Notes under the pieces: generated by a model
The model's input: the letters and a program-made list of their open reading frames with translations, nothing else
Told to the model about the DNA's origin: nothing
Databases searched by the model: none
Translations under genes and position numbers: made by a program
Source of the DNA: an uncultured Erythrobacteraceae bacterium
GTDB lineage: Bacteria; Pseudomonadota; Alphaproteobacteria; Sphingomonadales; Sphingomonadaceae
Length of the DNA: 19,223 bases
Direction of reading: 5' to 3'
NCBI GenBank assembly: GCA_946482075.1
Contig: CAMLQG010000073.1
Span: forward strand, 1-19,223
Shown: positions 8,484-15,749 of the stretch, one piece after another
How the letters are laid out: the number at the start of each line of letters is the position of its first letter
Position numbering within the stretch: the first letter of the stretch is position 1

Positions 8484-9128
8484 GTGAACATCATCCTTCT
8501 GGGGCCTCCGGGAGCAGGCAAGGGGACTCAGGCGCAGCGGCTCGTGGAACGTCACGGCATGCGCCAGCTTTCTACGGGCGACATGCTGCGCGCCGCGGTA
8601 AAGGCGGAAACGCCGGTCGGCCTGCGCGCGAAGGAAGTGATGGAACGCGGCGAACTCGTGTCGGACGAGATCGTCTCCGCCCTGATCGACGCGGAACTCG
8701 AAGCGATGGGCGATTCCGTCGGCGCGATTTTCGACGGCTATCCCCGCACCGCTCCGCAGGCGGAATCGCTGGATGCGATTCTCGCCAGGCACGGCCGCAA
8801 GCTGGACCATGTGATCGAGCTCGACGTGAACGAGGATGCGCTGGTGGAACGCATCACCGGCCGTTTTACCTGCGCCAATTGCGGCAAAGGCTATCACGAC
8901 AAGTTCGAGCAGCCGCAGAAGGCAGGCACGTGCGACAAGTGCGGCAGCCACGAGTTCAAGCGCCGCCCGGACGACAATGAGGAAACCGTGCGCACCCGCA
9001 TGGCCGAATATCGGGCCAAGACGGCGCCGATCCTGCCGCTCTACGAAGCGCGCGGCATCGTCAGCCGGGTGGACGGTATGGCCGCCCTGGACGAGGTCAC
9101 GCATTCGATCGAGCGCATTCTCGCCTGA
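8484..9128 (+). CDS. adk: Adenylate kinase, four-cysteine LID type
   Basis: Adenylate kinase converts ATP and AMP reversibly to two ADP in the cytosol. I place the start at the GTG at 8484, preceded by AAGGGG. This gives MNIILLGPPGAGKGTQAQ and 214 residues, the same length as E. coli Adk. An upstream in-frame ATG at 8436 would add 16 residues with no family counterpart. The P-loop GPPGAGKG is at residues 7-14 and FDGYPRT at 83-89. The LID carries Cys130-x2-Cys133 and Cys150-x2-Cys153, predicted to hold a structural zinc. The position between secY and rpsM is typical of alphaproteobacteria. Confidence 0.96.
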   Translation: MNIILLGPPGAGKGTQAQRLVERHGMRQLSTGDMLRAAVKAETPVGLRAKEVMERGELVSDEIVSALIDAELEAMGDSVGAIFDGYPRTAPQAESLDAILARHGRKLDHVIELDVNEDALVERITGRFTCANCGKGYHDKFEQPQKAGTCDKCGSHEFKRRPDDNEETVRTRMAEYRAKTAPILPLYEARGIVSRVDGMAALDEVTHSIERILA

Positions 9129-9159
9129 ATTCGCGTCCGGGCTGCGCTCTCCGGCGGTT

Positions 9160-9188
9160 TTGACTGGCGGGCGCGGTTTTGCTATACT
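9160..9188 (+). promoter_or_regulatory. Predicted sigma-70 promoter of the rpsM-rpsK-rpoA-rplQ unit
   Basis: TTGACT at 9160-9165 and TATACT at 9183-9188 are separated by exactly 17 bases, each one base from the E. coli consensus hexamer. Transcription would begin near 9195, about 240 bases upstream of rpsM. The match stands out in a GC-rich region directly after the adk stop. It suggests the alpha block has its own promoter in addition to readthrough from the spc block. This is a sequence prediction only. Confidence 0.7.
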
Positions 9189-9194
9189 TAACGG

Positions 9195-9435
9195 ATCGGA
9201 TGGGTGGTTTGCTTCGATTGCGGGGCAAATCCCTTATCCTTTGTCTAGACGGTTGACGCGGGGTGAGAATCGCCCTAAGCGCCCGTTTCACTCGACAGTT
9301 TGCGAGCTAGTCCGGCAGGCGGCAGCGCATGCGCGCCAACCGGGCTTTTTGCCGTTCGGCTCTCGTAATGGTCGTAGTGTCAAAGCGTTGAGATAGGGAC
9401 GCGGTTTCGCGGTCCCTGTGGAGCAGGAGAAGTAA
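9195..9435 (+). promoter_or_regulatory. Long 5' leader of rpsM with a stem-loop before the ribosome-binding site
   Basis: These roughly 240 bases contain no convincing gene. Near the end AGGGAC (9395-9400) pairs with GTCCCT (9412-9417), and inside it GCG (9401-9403) pairs with CGC (9408-9410) over a GTTT loop. The AGGAG ribosome-binding site follows at 9425-9429. A leader of this length before ribosomal protein genes often serves autogenous control; in E. coli the alpha operon is controlled by S4 binding its leader. rpsD is not in this unit, so any such control here is inference. The palindrome GCGCATGCGC at 9325-9334 also lies in the leader. Confidence 0.45.
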
Positions 9436-9804
9436 GTGGCTCGTATTGCCGGGGTCAATATCCCCACCAACAAGCGTGTTCTTATCGCGCTGACCTACAT
9501 CCATGGCATCGGTCCGGCCGCCGCCAGGCGGATCGTCGACAAGCTGGGCATCGAATCCAGCCGCCGCGTGCAGGATCTGAGCGATCAGGAAGTCCTCCAG
9601 ATCCGCGAAACGATCGACGCCGATTTCGTCGTCGAAGGCGATCTTCGTCGCGAAACCGCGATGAACATCAAGCGCCTGATGGATCTCGCCTGCTATCGCG
9701 GCCTGCGTCATCGCAAAGGCCTGCCGGTGCGCGGCCAGCGGACGCACACCAATGCCCGCACCCGCAAGGGCAAGGCAAAGCCGATCGCCGGCAAGAAGAA
9801 GTAA
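9436..9804 (+). CDS. rpsM: 30S ribosomal protein S13 (uS13)
   Basis: S13 sits in the 30S head, contacts P-site tRNA and forms a bridge to L5. The 122-residue product uses a GTG start at 9436, supported by AGGAG at 9425-9429 and the universal N-terminus [10 protein letters not shown]. Family motifs include [16 protein letters not shown] and, in the C-terminal tail, [19 protein letters not shown], which reaches toward tRNA. It opens the alpha block, and rpsK follows after 55 bases. Confidence 0.98.
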   Translation: MARIAGVNIPTNKRVLIALTYIHGIGPAAARRIVDKLGIESSRRVQDLSDQEVLQIRETIDADFVVEGDLRRETAMNIKRLMDLACYRGLRHRKGLPVRGQRTHTNARTRKGKAKPIAGKKK

Positions 9805-9859
9805 GCGCGGGCCCTAAGGCTCCACGCTTTCCTTTCAGTCTCAGGACAGGATACGAACC

Positions 9860-10249
9860 ATGGCACGCGAACCCCAGCGCATCAAAAGGCGGGAACGCAA
9901 GAACATCACCAGCGGCGTCGCACATGTGAACGCCAGCTTCAACAACACCATGATCACCATCACGGATGCTCAGGGCAATGCGATCAGCTGGTCGTCCGCC
10001 GGCATGATGGGCTTCAAGGGTTCGCGCAAGTCGACGCCCTATGCCGCCCAGGTCGCCGCCGACGATGCCGGCAAGAAGGCCGCGGAACACGGCGTGCGCA
10101 CGCTCGAAGTGGAAGTGAAGGGCCCGGGTTCGGGCCGCGAGAGCGCGCTTCGCGCCCTTCAGGCGGTCGGGTTCACGATCACGTCGATCCGCGACGTGAC
10201 TCCGATCCCGCACAATGGCGTGAGGCCGTCCAAGCGCCGCCGCGTCTGA
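9860..10249 (+). CDS. rpsK: 30S ribosomal protein S11 (uS11)
   Basis: S11 lies on the 30S platform near the mRNA exit side and the 3' end of 16S rRNA. The 129-residue product matches E. coli in length. It carries [36 protein letters not shown], and ends [22 protein letters not shown], the very conserved S11 C-terminus. A purine stretch CAGGACAGGA precedes the ATG. In E. coli rpsD would come next; here a 107-base space leads straight to rpoA. Confidence 0.98.
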   Translation: MAREPQRIKRRERKNITSGVAHVNASFNNTMITITDAQGNAISWSSAGMMGFKGSRKSTPYAAQVAADDAGKKAAEHGVRTLEVEVKGPGSGRESALRALQAVGFTITSIRDVTPIPHNGVRPSKRRRV

Positions 10250-10260
10250 CCTGAACTGCC

Positions 10261-10325
10261 CGGCGGTCTTTCGGGGCCGCCGTCCTTCGGATCGGCCGCG
10301 GCGCTCCAAAAAGCGTCAGCGGCCG
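10261..10325 (+). repeat. Two stem-loops between rpsK and rpoA
   Basis: The first hairpin pairs CGGCGGTC (10261-10268) with GGCCGCCG (10275-10282) over TTTCGG. The second pairs CGGCCGC (10293-10299) with GCGGCCG (10319-10325), continued inside by GCGCT (10301-10305) against AGCGT (10312-10316) around CCAAAA. Neither is followed by a T-run. They sit where E. coli has rpsD and could tune rpoA expression relative to the ribosomal genes or mark an mRNA processing site. Confidence 0.65.
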
Positions 10326-10356
10326 TTCCCGCCAGAATTATCTTTAGGGGAAGTCC

Positions 10357-11412
10357 ATGTCCGTCAACATCAAGAACTGGCAGGAACTCAAGAAGCCCAA
10401 CAGCCTCGAAGTGAAGCCCGGCGGTGACTCGCGGCGCAAGGCGACCTTCATCGCTGAACCTCTGGAGCGCGGCTTCGGCCTGACGCTCGGCAACGCGCTG
10501 CGCCGCGTGCTGCTCTCCTCGTTGCAGGGCGCCGCGATCACCTCGATCAAGATCGAGAACGTGCTTCACGAATTCTCCTCGCTCGCCGGCGTGCGCGAAG
10601 ACGTGACGGATATCGTCCTCAACGTGAAGCAGATCGCGCTGAAGATGGAAGGCGAAGGCCCCAAGCGCCTGCAGCTCTCCGCCACTGGCCCGGGCGAAGT
10701 GAAGGCGGGCGACATCGCCGTGTCTGGCGACATCGAAGTGATGAACAAGGACCTTGTGGTCTGCCATCTCGATGACGGCGCCACGCTGAACATGGAACTG
10801 ACGGCGGATACCGGCAAGGGCTATGTCCCGGCGGTGCAGAACCGTCCGGCTGACGCTCCGATCGGGCTGATCCCGGTCGACTCGCTCTACTCGCCGGTTC
10901 GCCAGGTGAGCTACAAGGTCGAGAATGCCCGCATCGGCCAGGAGCTGGATTTCGACAAGCTGAGCCTGACGATCGAGACCGACGGCACCGTTTCCCCGGA
11001 AGACGCGATCGCCTATGCCGCGCGCATCCTGCAGGACCAGCTCGCGCTGTTCGTCCACTTCGAGGATGCCGTGCCGCAGGGCACCTCGCCGATGATCGGC
11101 GTGGCCGCTCAGCCGGATGAGAGCGACGCCAACCAGCTCAACCGCTACCTTCTCAAGAAGGTGGACGAACTGGAACTGTCGGTGCGTTCGGCCAACTGCC
11201 TCAAGAACGACAACATCATCTATATCGGCGACCTGGTCCAGAAGACCGAGGCCGAGATGCTGCGCACGCCGAATTTCGGGCGCAAGTCGCTCAACGAGAT
11301 CAAGGAAGTCCTTTCCAGCATGGGCCTGCGCCTCGGCATGGACATCCCTGGCTGGCCGCCCGAGAACATCGAGGAAATGGCCAAGAAGCTCGAACAGGAA
11401 CTGCTCGGCTAA
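10357..11412 (+). CDS. rpoA: DNA-directed RNA polymerase subunit alpha
   Basis: The alpha subunit dimerises to nucleate RNA polymerase assembly and binds promoter UP elements and activators. The 351-residue product has an N-terminal assembly domain with [20 protein letters not shown] near residues 34-53, typical of RpoA. The C-terminal domain begins around residue 270 and carries [11 protein letters not shown]; Arg277 there is the counterpart of E. coli Arg265, the key DNA-contact residue. The end [18 protein letters not shown] and a following helix are also typical. AGGGGAA serves as ribosome-binding site. Confidence 0.98.
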   Translation: MSVNIKNWQELKKPNSLEVKPGGDSRRKATFIAEPLERGFGLTLGNALRRVLLSSLQGAAITSIKIENVLHEFSSLAGVREDVTDIVLNVKQIALKMEGEGPKRLQLSATGPGEVKAGDIAVSGDIEVMNKDLVVCHLDDGATLNMELTADTGKGYVPAVQNRPADAPIGLIPVDSLYSPVRQVSYKVENARIGQELDFDKLSLTIETDGTVSPEDAIAYAARILQDQLALFVHFEDAVPQGTSPMIGVAAQPDESDANQLNRYLLKKVDELELSVRSANCLKNDNIIYIGDLVQKTEAEMLRTPNFGRKSLNEIKEVLSSMGLRLGMDIPGWPPENIEEMAKKLEQELLG

Positions 11413-11498
11413 GCCTCTTTCGGGTGAAGGCGGCGACCCTCAACTGCCGCCGGGATGGGGCTACCTGACACGGGCCCTTTACGAACGGAGTACAGAAT

Positions 11499-11924
11499 AT
11501 GCGTCACAAGCTCGGGGGGCGTAAGCTCCAGCGCAAGACCGGCCATCGCAAGGCGCTGTTGCGCAATCTGGCGGCCGCGCTCATCAAGCATGAGCAGATC
11601 ACGACGACCACGGCCAAGGCCAAGGAATTGCGTCCCTATGTCGAGAAGCTGATCACGCTGGCGAAGCGCGGCGGCCTTTCCAATCGCCGCCTGGCGCAAT
11701 CGCGCCTGATGGACGAGACGCAACTCAAGAAGCTGTTCGAAACGCTGGCCGATCGCTACGCCGGCCGTGAAGGCGGTTATACCCGCGTCATCAAGGCCGG
11801 CATCCGCGCGTCGGACGCCGCGCCGATCGCGATCATCGAACTGGTCGATCGCGACGTCGACGCCAAGGGCCAGGACAGCGGTCCGGTGTTGAATGAAGAG
11901 GAATATGAAGCCGCGGCCGCATAA
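11499..11924 (+). CDS. rplQ: 50S ribosomal protein L17 (bL17)
   Basis: L17 is a bacterial-specific 50S protein near the tunnel exit. The 141-residue product starts [20 protein letters not shown], which is diagnostic, and includes [20 protein letters not shown]. It is about 14 residues longer than in E. coli because of an acidic C-terminal tail ([16 protein letters not shown]), a common feature of alphaproteobacterial L17. GGAG about eight bases upstream of the ATG is the likely ribosome-binding site. It is the last gene of the supercluster and is closed by an intrinsic terminator. Confidence 0.98.
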   Translation: MRHKLGGRKLQRKTGHRKALLRNLAAALIKHEQITTTTAKAKELRPYVEKLITLAKRGGLSNRRLAQSRLMDETQLKKLFETLADRYAGREGGYTRVIKAGIRASDAAPIAIIELVDRDVDAKGQDSGPVLNEEEYEAAAA

Positions 11925-11954
11925 GGCCCAGCTTCCATTCATCTCAAGCCGTTG

Positions 11955-11999
11955 AAAAGGCGGCCGCGAATGTTAGTTTCGCGGCCGCCTTTTTGTTTT
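11955..11999 (+). terminator. Strong intrinsic terminator after rplQ
   Basis: GGCGGCCGCGAA (11959-11970) pairs perfectly with TTCGCGGCCGCC (11978-11989) over a seven-base loop. Four A-T pairs extend the base, and TTTTTGTTTT follows. The 12-bp GC-rich stem plus T-rich tail 31 bases after the rplQ stop makes this the end of the ribosomal supercluster transcript. The A-run at its 5' side means it could also act on the opposite strand, but no minus-strand gene is nearby. Confidence 0.93.
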
Positions 12000-12009
12000 G
12001 GGGTCATAT

Positions 12010-12021
12010 CGTTTGCAAACG
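12010..12021. promoter_or_regulatory. 12-base perfect palindrome upstream of the peptidase gene
   Basis: CGTTTGCAAACG is a perfect palindrome just downstream of the rplQ terminator and about 190 bases before the first ATG of the peptidase gene. Its position suits an operator for that gene, but I cannot name a regulator. A chance occurrence is possible. Confidence 0.3.
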
Positions 12022-12046
12022 CATGGGTTTTTCGCGGACACGCGTA

Positions 12047-12163
12047 GCTCTCCCCTCCCCTTCAGGGGAGGGGGTTGGGGAAGGGGCCTGTCCTCTGCGT
12101 CCAGCGTCGGCGATCGGGGCGCCGCCCCACCTCCATCCCCTCCCCTGAAGGGGAGGGGAGAGC
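12047..12163. repeat. Inverted pair of 27-base REP-like palindromes (family A)
   Basis: The 27 bases at 12047-12073 are the exact reverse complement of those at 12137-12163. Each arm is itself a hairpin (CCCCTCCCC / TTCA / GGGGAGGGG type). A related copy lies at 15050-15075. The arrangement, two REP-like hairpins in inverted orientation about 60 bases apart, matches the REPIN organisation known for short non-autonomous bacterial repeats. The right arm runs into the presumed signal-peptide coding region of the next gene. No transposase is in the window. Confidence 0.8.
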
Positions 12164-12204
12164 GCCGCCTTTTCCGGGGCGCCGTTCTTCTTTTCGCCTG
12201 CCTC

Positions 12205-14316
12205 ATGCAAGCCCTGCCAGCAAGTGCCGAGACCATGCCCCCATATCCCGAGACCCGCCGCGACACGACTGTCGAAACCCGTTTCGGCGAGACAATCGCC
12301 GATCCCTATCGCTGGCTGGAGAATGATGTCCGTTCCGATCCGGCCGTGGCAGACTGGGTGAAGCGCGAGAACGCGGTGACGCACGCCTATCTGGATGGGC
12401 TTCCGGGGCGCAAATGGTTCGGCGACAAGATCAAGGGCCTGTTCGATTACGAGCGGTTCTCGATCCCGCAAAAGGCCGGCACGCGCTATTTCTACCAGCG
12501 CAATACGGGCCTCTTGAACCAGGCGCAGCTCTATTGGCGGGAGGGGCTGAAAGGCAAGCCCCGCCTGCTGATCGATCCCAATGCCTGGACGAAGGACGGC
12601 ACGGCCGCGCTCGATGCATGGAAGCCGTCTCCCGATGGCCGTTTCCTGGTCTACAGCGTGCAGGATGGCGGCAGCGACTGGCGCACGCTCAAAGTGCTGC
12701 GCGTGGGCGACGGCAAGCCACTGCCCGACGAGATCAAATGGGCCAAGTTCACGAGCCTGGCCTGGATCGGCACCGAGGGCTTCCTCTATTCGCGCTTCCC
12801 GGAACCGCAGGCCGGGCAGGATTTCCAGGCGCTCAATTACAACCAGTCGGTCTGGTTCCATCGTCTCGGCACTACGCAGGACCAGGACGAGCCGGTCTTC
12901 GCTACGCCCGACCATCCCGAACGCGGCCATTTCGCCGAAGTCACCAATGATGGGCGATGGGCGGTCATCACCAGCGCAGTGGGCACCGATTCCCGCTACG
13001 AGATCCGCGCTATCGATCTGGCCAAGCGCAGGAAGGAAGGCTGGTTCGCGCGCCCGCTGGTCACCGGTTTCGACAATGCCTGGAATCTGATCGACGGGGT
13101 AGGGGGCTCGCTCTGGTTCGTCACCAACCAGGATGCACCGCGCTTCCGCATCGTGGCGATCAATCTCGATCTGCCGTCGCCCCAATGGTTCGAGGTCGTC
13201 GGCCAGTCGAAGGAGACGGTCGAAGGGGCATCGCTAGTCGGTGATCGCCTGGTCGTCTCCTATCTCAAGGATGCGGCGTCGCAGGCGCTGATCTTCAACT
13301 TCAAAGGCAAGAGCGTGGAAGGGATCACGCTCAACGGCCTCGGCACGGCGAGCGGCTTCAAGGGGAGGCCCGGCGATCCGGAGACCTTCTACAGCTTCTC
13401 CAGCTTCAACCGGCCCGACGGGATCTACCGCCTCGACCTCTCCACCAACCAGACCACGCCGTTCGCGCTGCCCAGGCTGACTTTCCGGCCGGAGGACTAT
13501 GCGGTGGAGCAGCGCTTCTACACCTCGAAGGACGGTACCAAGGTGCCGATGTTCCTGGTGCGGAAGAAGGCGGTGGCGCAGGCGGGCAAGCCGGTGCCGA
13601 CGCTGCTTTACGGCTATGGCGGGTTCGACATCGCGCTCACGCCCGGCTTCTCGGCCACGCGCATGGCCTGGCTGGAAGCGGGCGGAGCCTTCGCGCTCGC
13701 CAATATTCGCGGCGGCGGCGAATACGGCAAGGACTGGCACGATGCCGGGCGGCTGCACAACAAGCAGAACGTGTTCGACGATTTCATCGCGGCGGGCGAA
13801 TATCTGAAGCGCGAAGGGATCGCGAGCGCGCATGGCCTCGCGATCGAAGGACGCTCCAATGGCGGGCTGCTGATGGGTGCGGTCACCAACCAGCGCCCGG
13901 ACCTGTTCGATGCCGTCCATGCGGCCGTGGGCGTGATGGACATGCTGCGCTTCGACCGCTGGACTGCCGGGCGATATTGGGTGGACGATTACGGCCATCC
14001 CGACAAGGAAGCGGACTTCAAGGTGCTGCGTTCCTATTCGCCCTACCACAACATCCGTTCGGGTGTGAAATACCCCGCCATCCTCGTCACCACGGCTGAT
14101 ACGGACGATCGCGTGGTGCCGGGCCACAGCTTCAAATATGCCGCCGCGCTGCAAGCCGCCGATCTCGGGCCCAAGCCGCATATCATCCGGATCGAGACGC
14201 GCGCCGGCCACGGTTCCGGCAAGCCGACCGACAAGGCGATCCAGGAAGGGGCGGATGTCCTTGCCTTCCTCGCGCAATGGACGGGGCTGGAACCTCCACT
14301 CCAGACACAACCGTAA
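12205..14316 (+). CDS. Prolyl oligopeptidase family (S9) serine peptidase, probably exported; start uncertain
   Basis: From the ATG at 12205 the product has 703 residues, the size of S9A prolyl oligopeptidases, which cut short peptides after proline. A propeller-like middle region is followed by the alpha/beta-hydrolase domain. Ser551 lies in GRSNGGLLMG, Asp634 in TDDRVVPGHSFKY (Arg636 matches the substrate-binding Arg643 of the pig enzyme), and His669 in AGHGSGKPT. In frame upstream lies a signal-peptide-like stretch (RRLFRGAVLLFACLMQALPASA), so the true start is probably earlier. The only upstream candidates are TTG at 11998 and 12013, or a CTG at 12145 inside the repeat. The TTG at 11998 lies in the terminator tail and is unlikely. 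12205 is the conservative choice. The gene is monocistronic. Confidence 0.88.
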   Translation: MQALPASAETMPPYPETRRDTTVETRFGETIADPYRWLENDVRSDPAVADWVKRENAVTHAYLDGLPGRKWFGDKIKGLFDYERFSIPQKAGTRYFYQRNTGLLNQAQLYWREGLKGKPRLLIDPNAWTKDGTAALDAWKPSPDGRFLVYSVQDGGSDWRTLKVLRVGDGKPLPDEIKWAKFTSLAWIGTEGFLYSRFPEPQAGQDFQALNYNQSVWFHRLGTTQDQDEPVFATPDHPERGHFAEVTNDGRWAVITSAVGTDSRYEIRAIDLAKRRKEGWFARPLVTGFDNAWNLIDGVGGSLWFVTNQDAPRFRIVAINLDLPSPQWFEVVGQSKETVEGASLVGDRLVVSYLKDAASQALIFNFKGKSVEGITLNGLGTASGFKGRPGDPETFYSFSSFNRPDGIYRLDLSTNQTTPFALPRLTFRPEDYAVEQRFYTSKDGTKVPMFLVRKKAVAQAGKPVPTLLYGYGGFDIALTPGFSATRMAWLEAGGAFALANIRGGGEYGKDWHDAGRLHNKQNVFDDFIAAGEYLKREGIASAHGLAIEGRSNGGLLMGAVTNQRPDLFDAVHAAVGVMDMLRFDRWTAGRYWVDDYGHPDKEADFKVLRSYSPYHNIRSGVKYPAILVTTADTDDRVVPGHSFKYAAALQAADLGPKPHIIRIETRAGHGSGKPTDKAIQEGADVLAFLAQWTGLEPPLQTQP

Positions 14317-14346
14317 CGTTCATACAATTGACGACTATTATGAACG
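14317..14346. repeat. Inverted repeat directly after the peptidase stop codon
   Basis: CGTTCATA (14317-14324) is exactly repeated in reverse complement as TATGAACG (14339-14346), with 14 bases between. It begins at the first base after the peptidase TAA. No T-run follows, so it is a poor terminator; the AT-rich sequence and position about 100 bases before the next gene would also suit an operator. TTGACG at 14328-14333 lies in the spacer, but no good -10 is at the right distance. Confidence 0.4.
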
Positions 14347-14444
14347 ACCCCTGTCGGTAAAGTTCAGGCTCCTCTCACGCGCAATCAGGTAGACCCATCC
14401 TCATCCGGAGCAGTTTCGTTCCGGCCGACAAGAGGATGAGAATC

Positions 14445-14984
14445 ATGAAGACCCTTTCCAAAGTTCTGGTCGGCACCGTCGCGGCTGGCGCGATGGCGGC
14501 TTCTTCTGTTTCCCCTGCGCAGGCGCGCGGCAATGACGGCATCGGCGCCGGCGAAATCATTGCCGGTGCGCTGGTGATTGGCGGCATCGCCGCGATGGCG
14601 GCTTCGGCCGACAATGACCGCGCGGATTACGGCTACCGGGGCGACCGCTACGGCTATGGCCGCGGTGACTCGCGCGACGCCGTGCAGATGTGCGTGCGCA
14701 CCGCGGAGCGGGAAGCGAGCCGCTACAGCTACGGCCGCGCTGATGTGACCGATATCCGCAATGTCAGCCGCAAGCAGGGTGGTTACAACGTTTCCGGCAG
14801 GATCGCCGTGAATTCTATGGGCCGCGCCTGGCGCAGCGGTGACCGCGAATATGGCCGCGGCTGGAACAACGACTATCGCGGGTGGAACTCGCGCTATCGC
14901 GGCTACGATGCCGGCAGCTTCACCTGCAAGGTGCGGTACGGGCGGGTGGTCGACATCGATTTCAAGAACATTCGCGGCCTCTGA
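14445..14984 (+). CDS. Exported Gly/Arg/Tyr-rich protein of unknown function, paralogue A
   Basis: I do not recognise a named family. An ATG at 14436 overlaps the GAGGA ribosome-binding site (14432-14436), so I use the in-frame ATG at 14445, giving 179 residues. Residues 1-27 form a signal peptide ending PAQA. A glycine-rich hydrophobic stretch follows (GEIIAGALVIGGIAAMAAS, 36-54), then a Tyr/Arg/Gly/Asp tract (58-78). The C-terminal domain has Cys83 (QMCV) and Cys161 (FTCKVRYGRVVDIDF), possibly a disulfide. The same architecture recurs in the protein at 16875-17591. The hydrophobic stretch could be a membrane-anchoring glycine zipper. Location is periplasm or envelope; function unknown. An intrinsic terminator follows. 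Confidence 0.85.
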   Translation: MKTLSKVLVGTVAAGAMAASSVSPAQARGNDGIGAGEIIAGALVIGGIAAMAASADNDRADYGYRGDRYGYGRGDSRDAVQMCVRTAEREASRYSYGRADVTDIRNVSRKQGGYNVSGRIAVNSMGRAWRSGDREYGRGWNNDYRGWNSRYRGYDAGSFTCKVRYGRVVDIDFKNIRGL

Positions 14985-15013
14985 CCCTCTCTCCCGCGAA
15001 TGGGCTGGACTGG

Positions 15014-15043
15014 CGGCTCGGGCGGAAGCCCGGGCCGTTTTTT
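15014..15043 (+). terminator. Intrinsic terminator after exported protein A
   Basis: CGGCTCGGGC (15014-15023) pairs with GCCCGGGCCG (15028-15037), ten pairs with one G-T, over a GGAA tetraloop of the stable GNRA type. Six T residues follow at 15038-15043. It lies 30 bases after the stop codon at 14984 and makes that gene a single transcription unit on its 3' side. Confidence 0.92.
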
Positions 15044-15049
15044 CTTGAA

Positions 15050-15075
15050 CTCCCCTCCCCTTCAGGGGTGGGGAG
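15050..15075. repeat. REP-like palindrome, family A copy
   Basis: CTCCCCTCCCC and GGGGTGGGGAG pair around TTCA with one central mismatch. The first 19 bases are the same as those at 12050-12068, so this belongs to the family of the inverted pair at 12047-12163, here as a single copy. It follows the terminator of the preceding gene. The bases from 15076 to 15182 are unusually AT-rich at first (15076-15120) and probably hold the promoter of the next gene, but I cannot fix its -10 and -35. Confidence 0.7.
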
Positions 15076-15182
15076 ATTATAGCTTTTTCATGCCCGTTGA
15101 ATTTTATTGGACTTTCATATCGGGAGCTTCGCTTCCCTTTTCGCCGGGCCGCGGGAATAGTCCTGCCGGAGAGGAGTGCCCG

Positions 15183-15737
15183 ATGACCGCACGCATGGCG
15201 CCCGCCATTTTCGAAGACCTGCCGGACGATGTTCGCACGTTGATCGGCCGGATTCTGCCGCCCGACACTCCCCCATTCGTTCTCTTCACCACCATGGCGC
15301 GCGATCCGCGCCTGTTCATGCGCTTTGCCGGGCGCGGGCTGATGGGGAAAGGCAACCTCACCCTGCGCCAGCGCGAGATCATCGTCGATCGCGTCACCGC
15401 GCAATGCGGCTCGGAATATGAGTGGGGCCTGCATGTCGGCTATTTCGGCGACGCGTTGTTCAGCGAGGCGCAGCTGAGATCGCTGGTTCATGGCGGGCCG
15501 GAAGACGACTGCTGGACCGAGGAGGAAGACCGCATCCTCATCCGCCTGTGCGACAGCCTGCATGCCACCTGCACGCTTACCGACGAACTCTATGCCGAGG
15601 TGAAGACGGTGCTGGGCGACGAGGCGATCATCGAAGCCTTGATGCTGGCAGGGAACTACCGCACCGTGGCCTACATAACCGAGGGACTGCGCCTGCCGCT
15701 GGAGGATTTCGGGCGGCGGTTTCCCGCGAAAGACTAA
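15183..15737 (+). CDS. Carboxymuconolactone decarboxylase / AhpD-like family protein
   Basis: The 184-residue product has the all-helical CMD/AhpD fold signature: QREIIVDRVTAQCGSEYEWGLHVGYFGDALFSEAQ, with Cys75, Glu78, Glu80 and His84 in the CxxExExxxH arrangement seen in one branch of this family. It lacks the CxxC pair of true AhpD, so peroxidase activity through a disulfide is not supported. A second conserved part, ILIRLCDSLHATCTLTDELYAEV, is also typical. GAGAGGAG a few bases upstream supports the ATG. It is followed after 12 bases by a dehydrogenase, so the two are probably co-transcribed and may act in the same catabolic route; the substrate is unknown. Confidence 0.85.
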   Translation: MTARMAPAIFEDLPDDVRTLIGRILPPDTPPFVLFTTMARDPRLFMRFAGRGLMGKGNLTLRQREIIVDRVTAQCGSEYEWGLHVGYFGDALFSEAQLRSLVHGGPEDDCWTEEEDRILIRLCDSLHATCTLTDELYAEVKTVLGDEAIIEALMLAGNYRTVAYITEGLRLPLEDFGRRFPAKD

Positions 15738-15749
15738 GGGAGAACGATA

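Noticed and set aside
9129..9435. A small gene or RNA gene in the adk-rpsM space
   Set aside because: Short open frames here lack ribosome-binding sites and family motifs, and no tRNA-like cloverleaf is visible. The promoter and leader explanation fits better.
12004..13185. A 393-codon open frame on the minus strand opposite the peptidase gene
   Set aside because: The plus strand has catalytic and family motifs of an S9 peptidase across the whole region; the minus frame shows none and includes translated palindromic repeats.
15122..15141. Terminator formed by GGGAGC / GCTTCCC followed by TTTT
   Set aside because: The stem is short with a bulge and lies about 40 bases before the ribosome-binding site of the next plus-strand gene, so it more likely belongs to that gene's promoter or leader or is a weak repeat relative.
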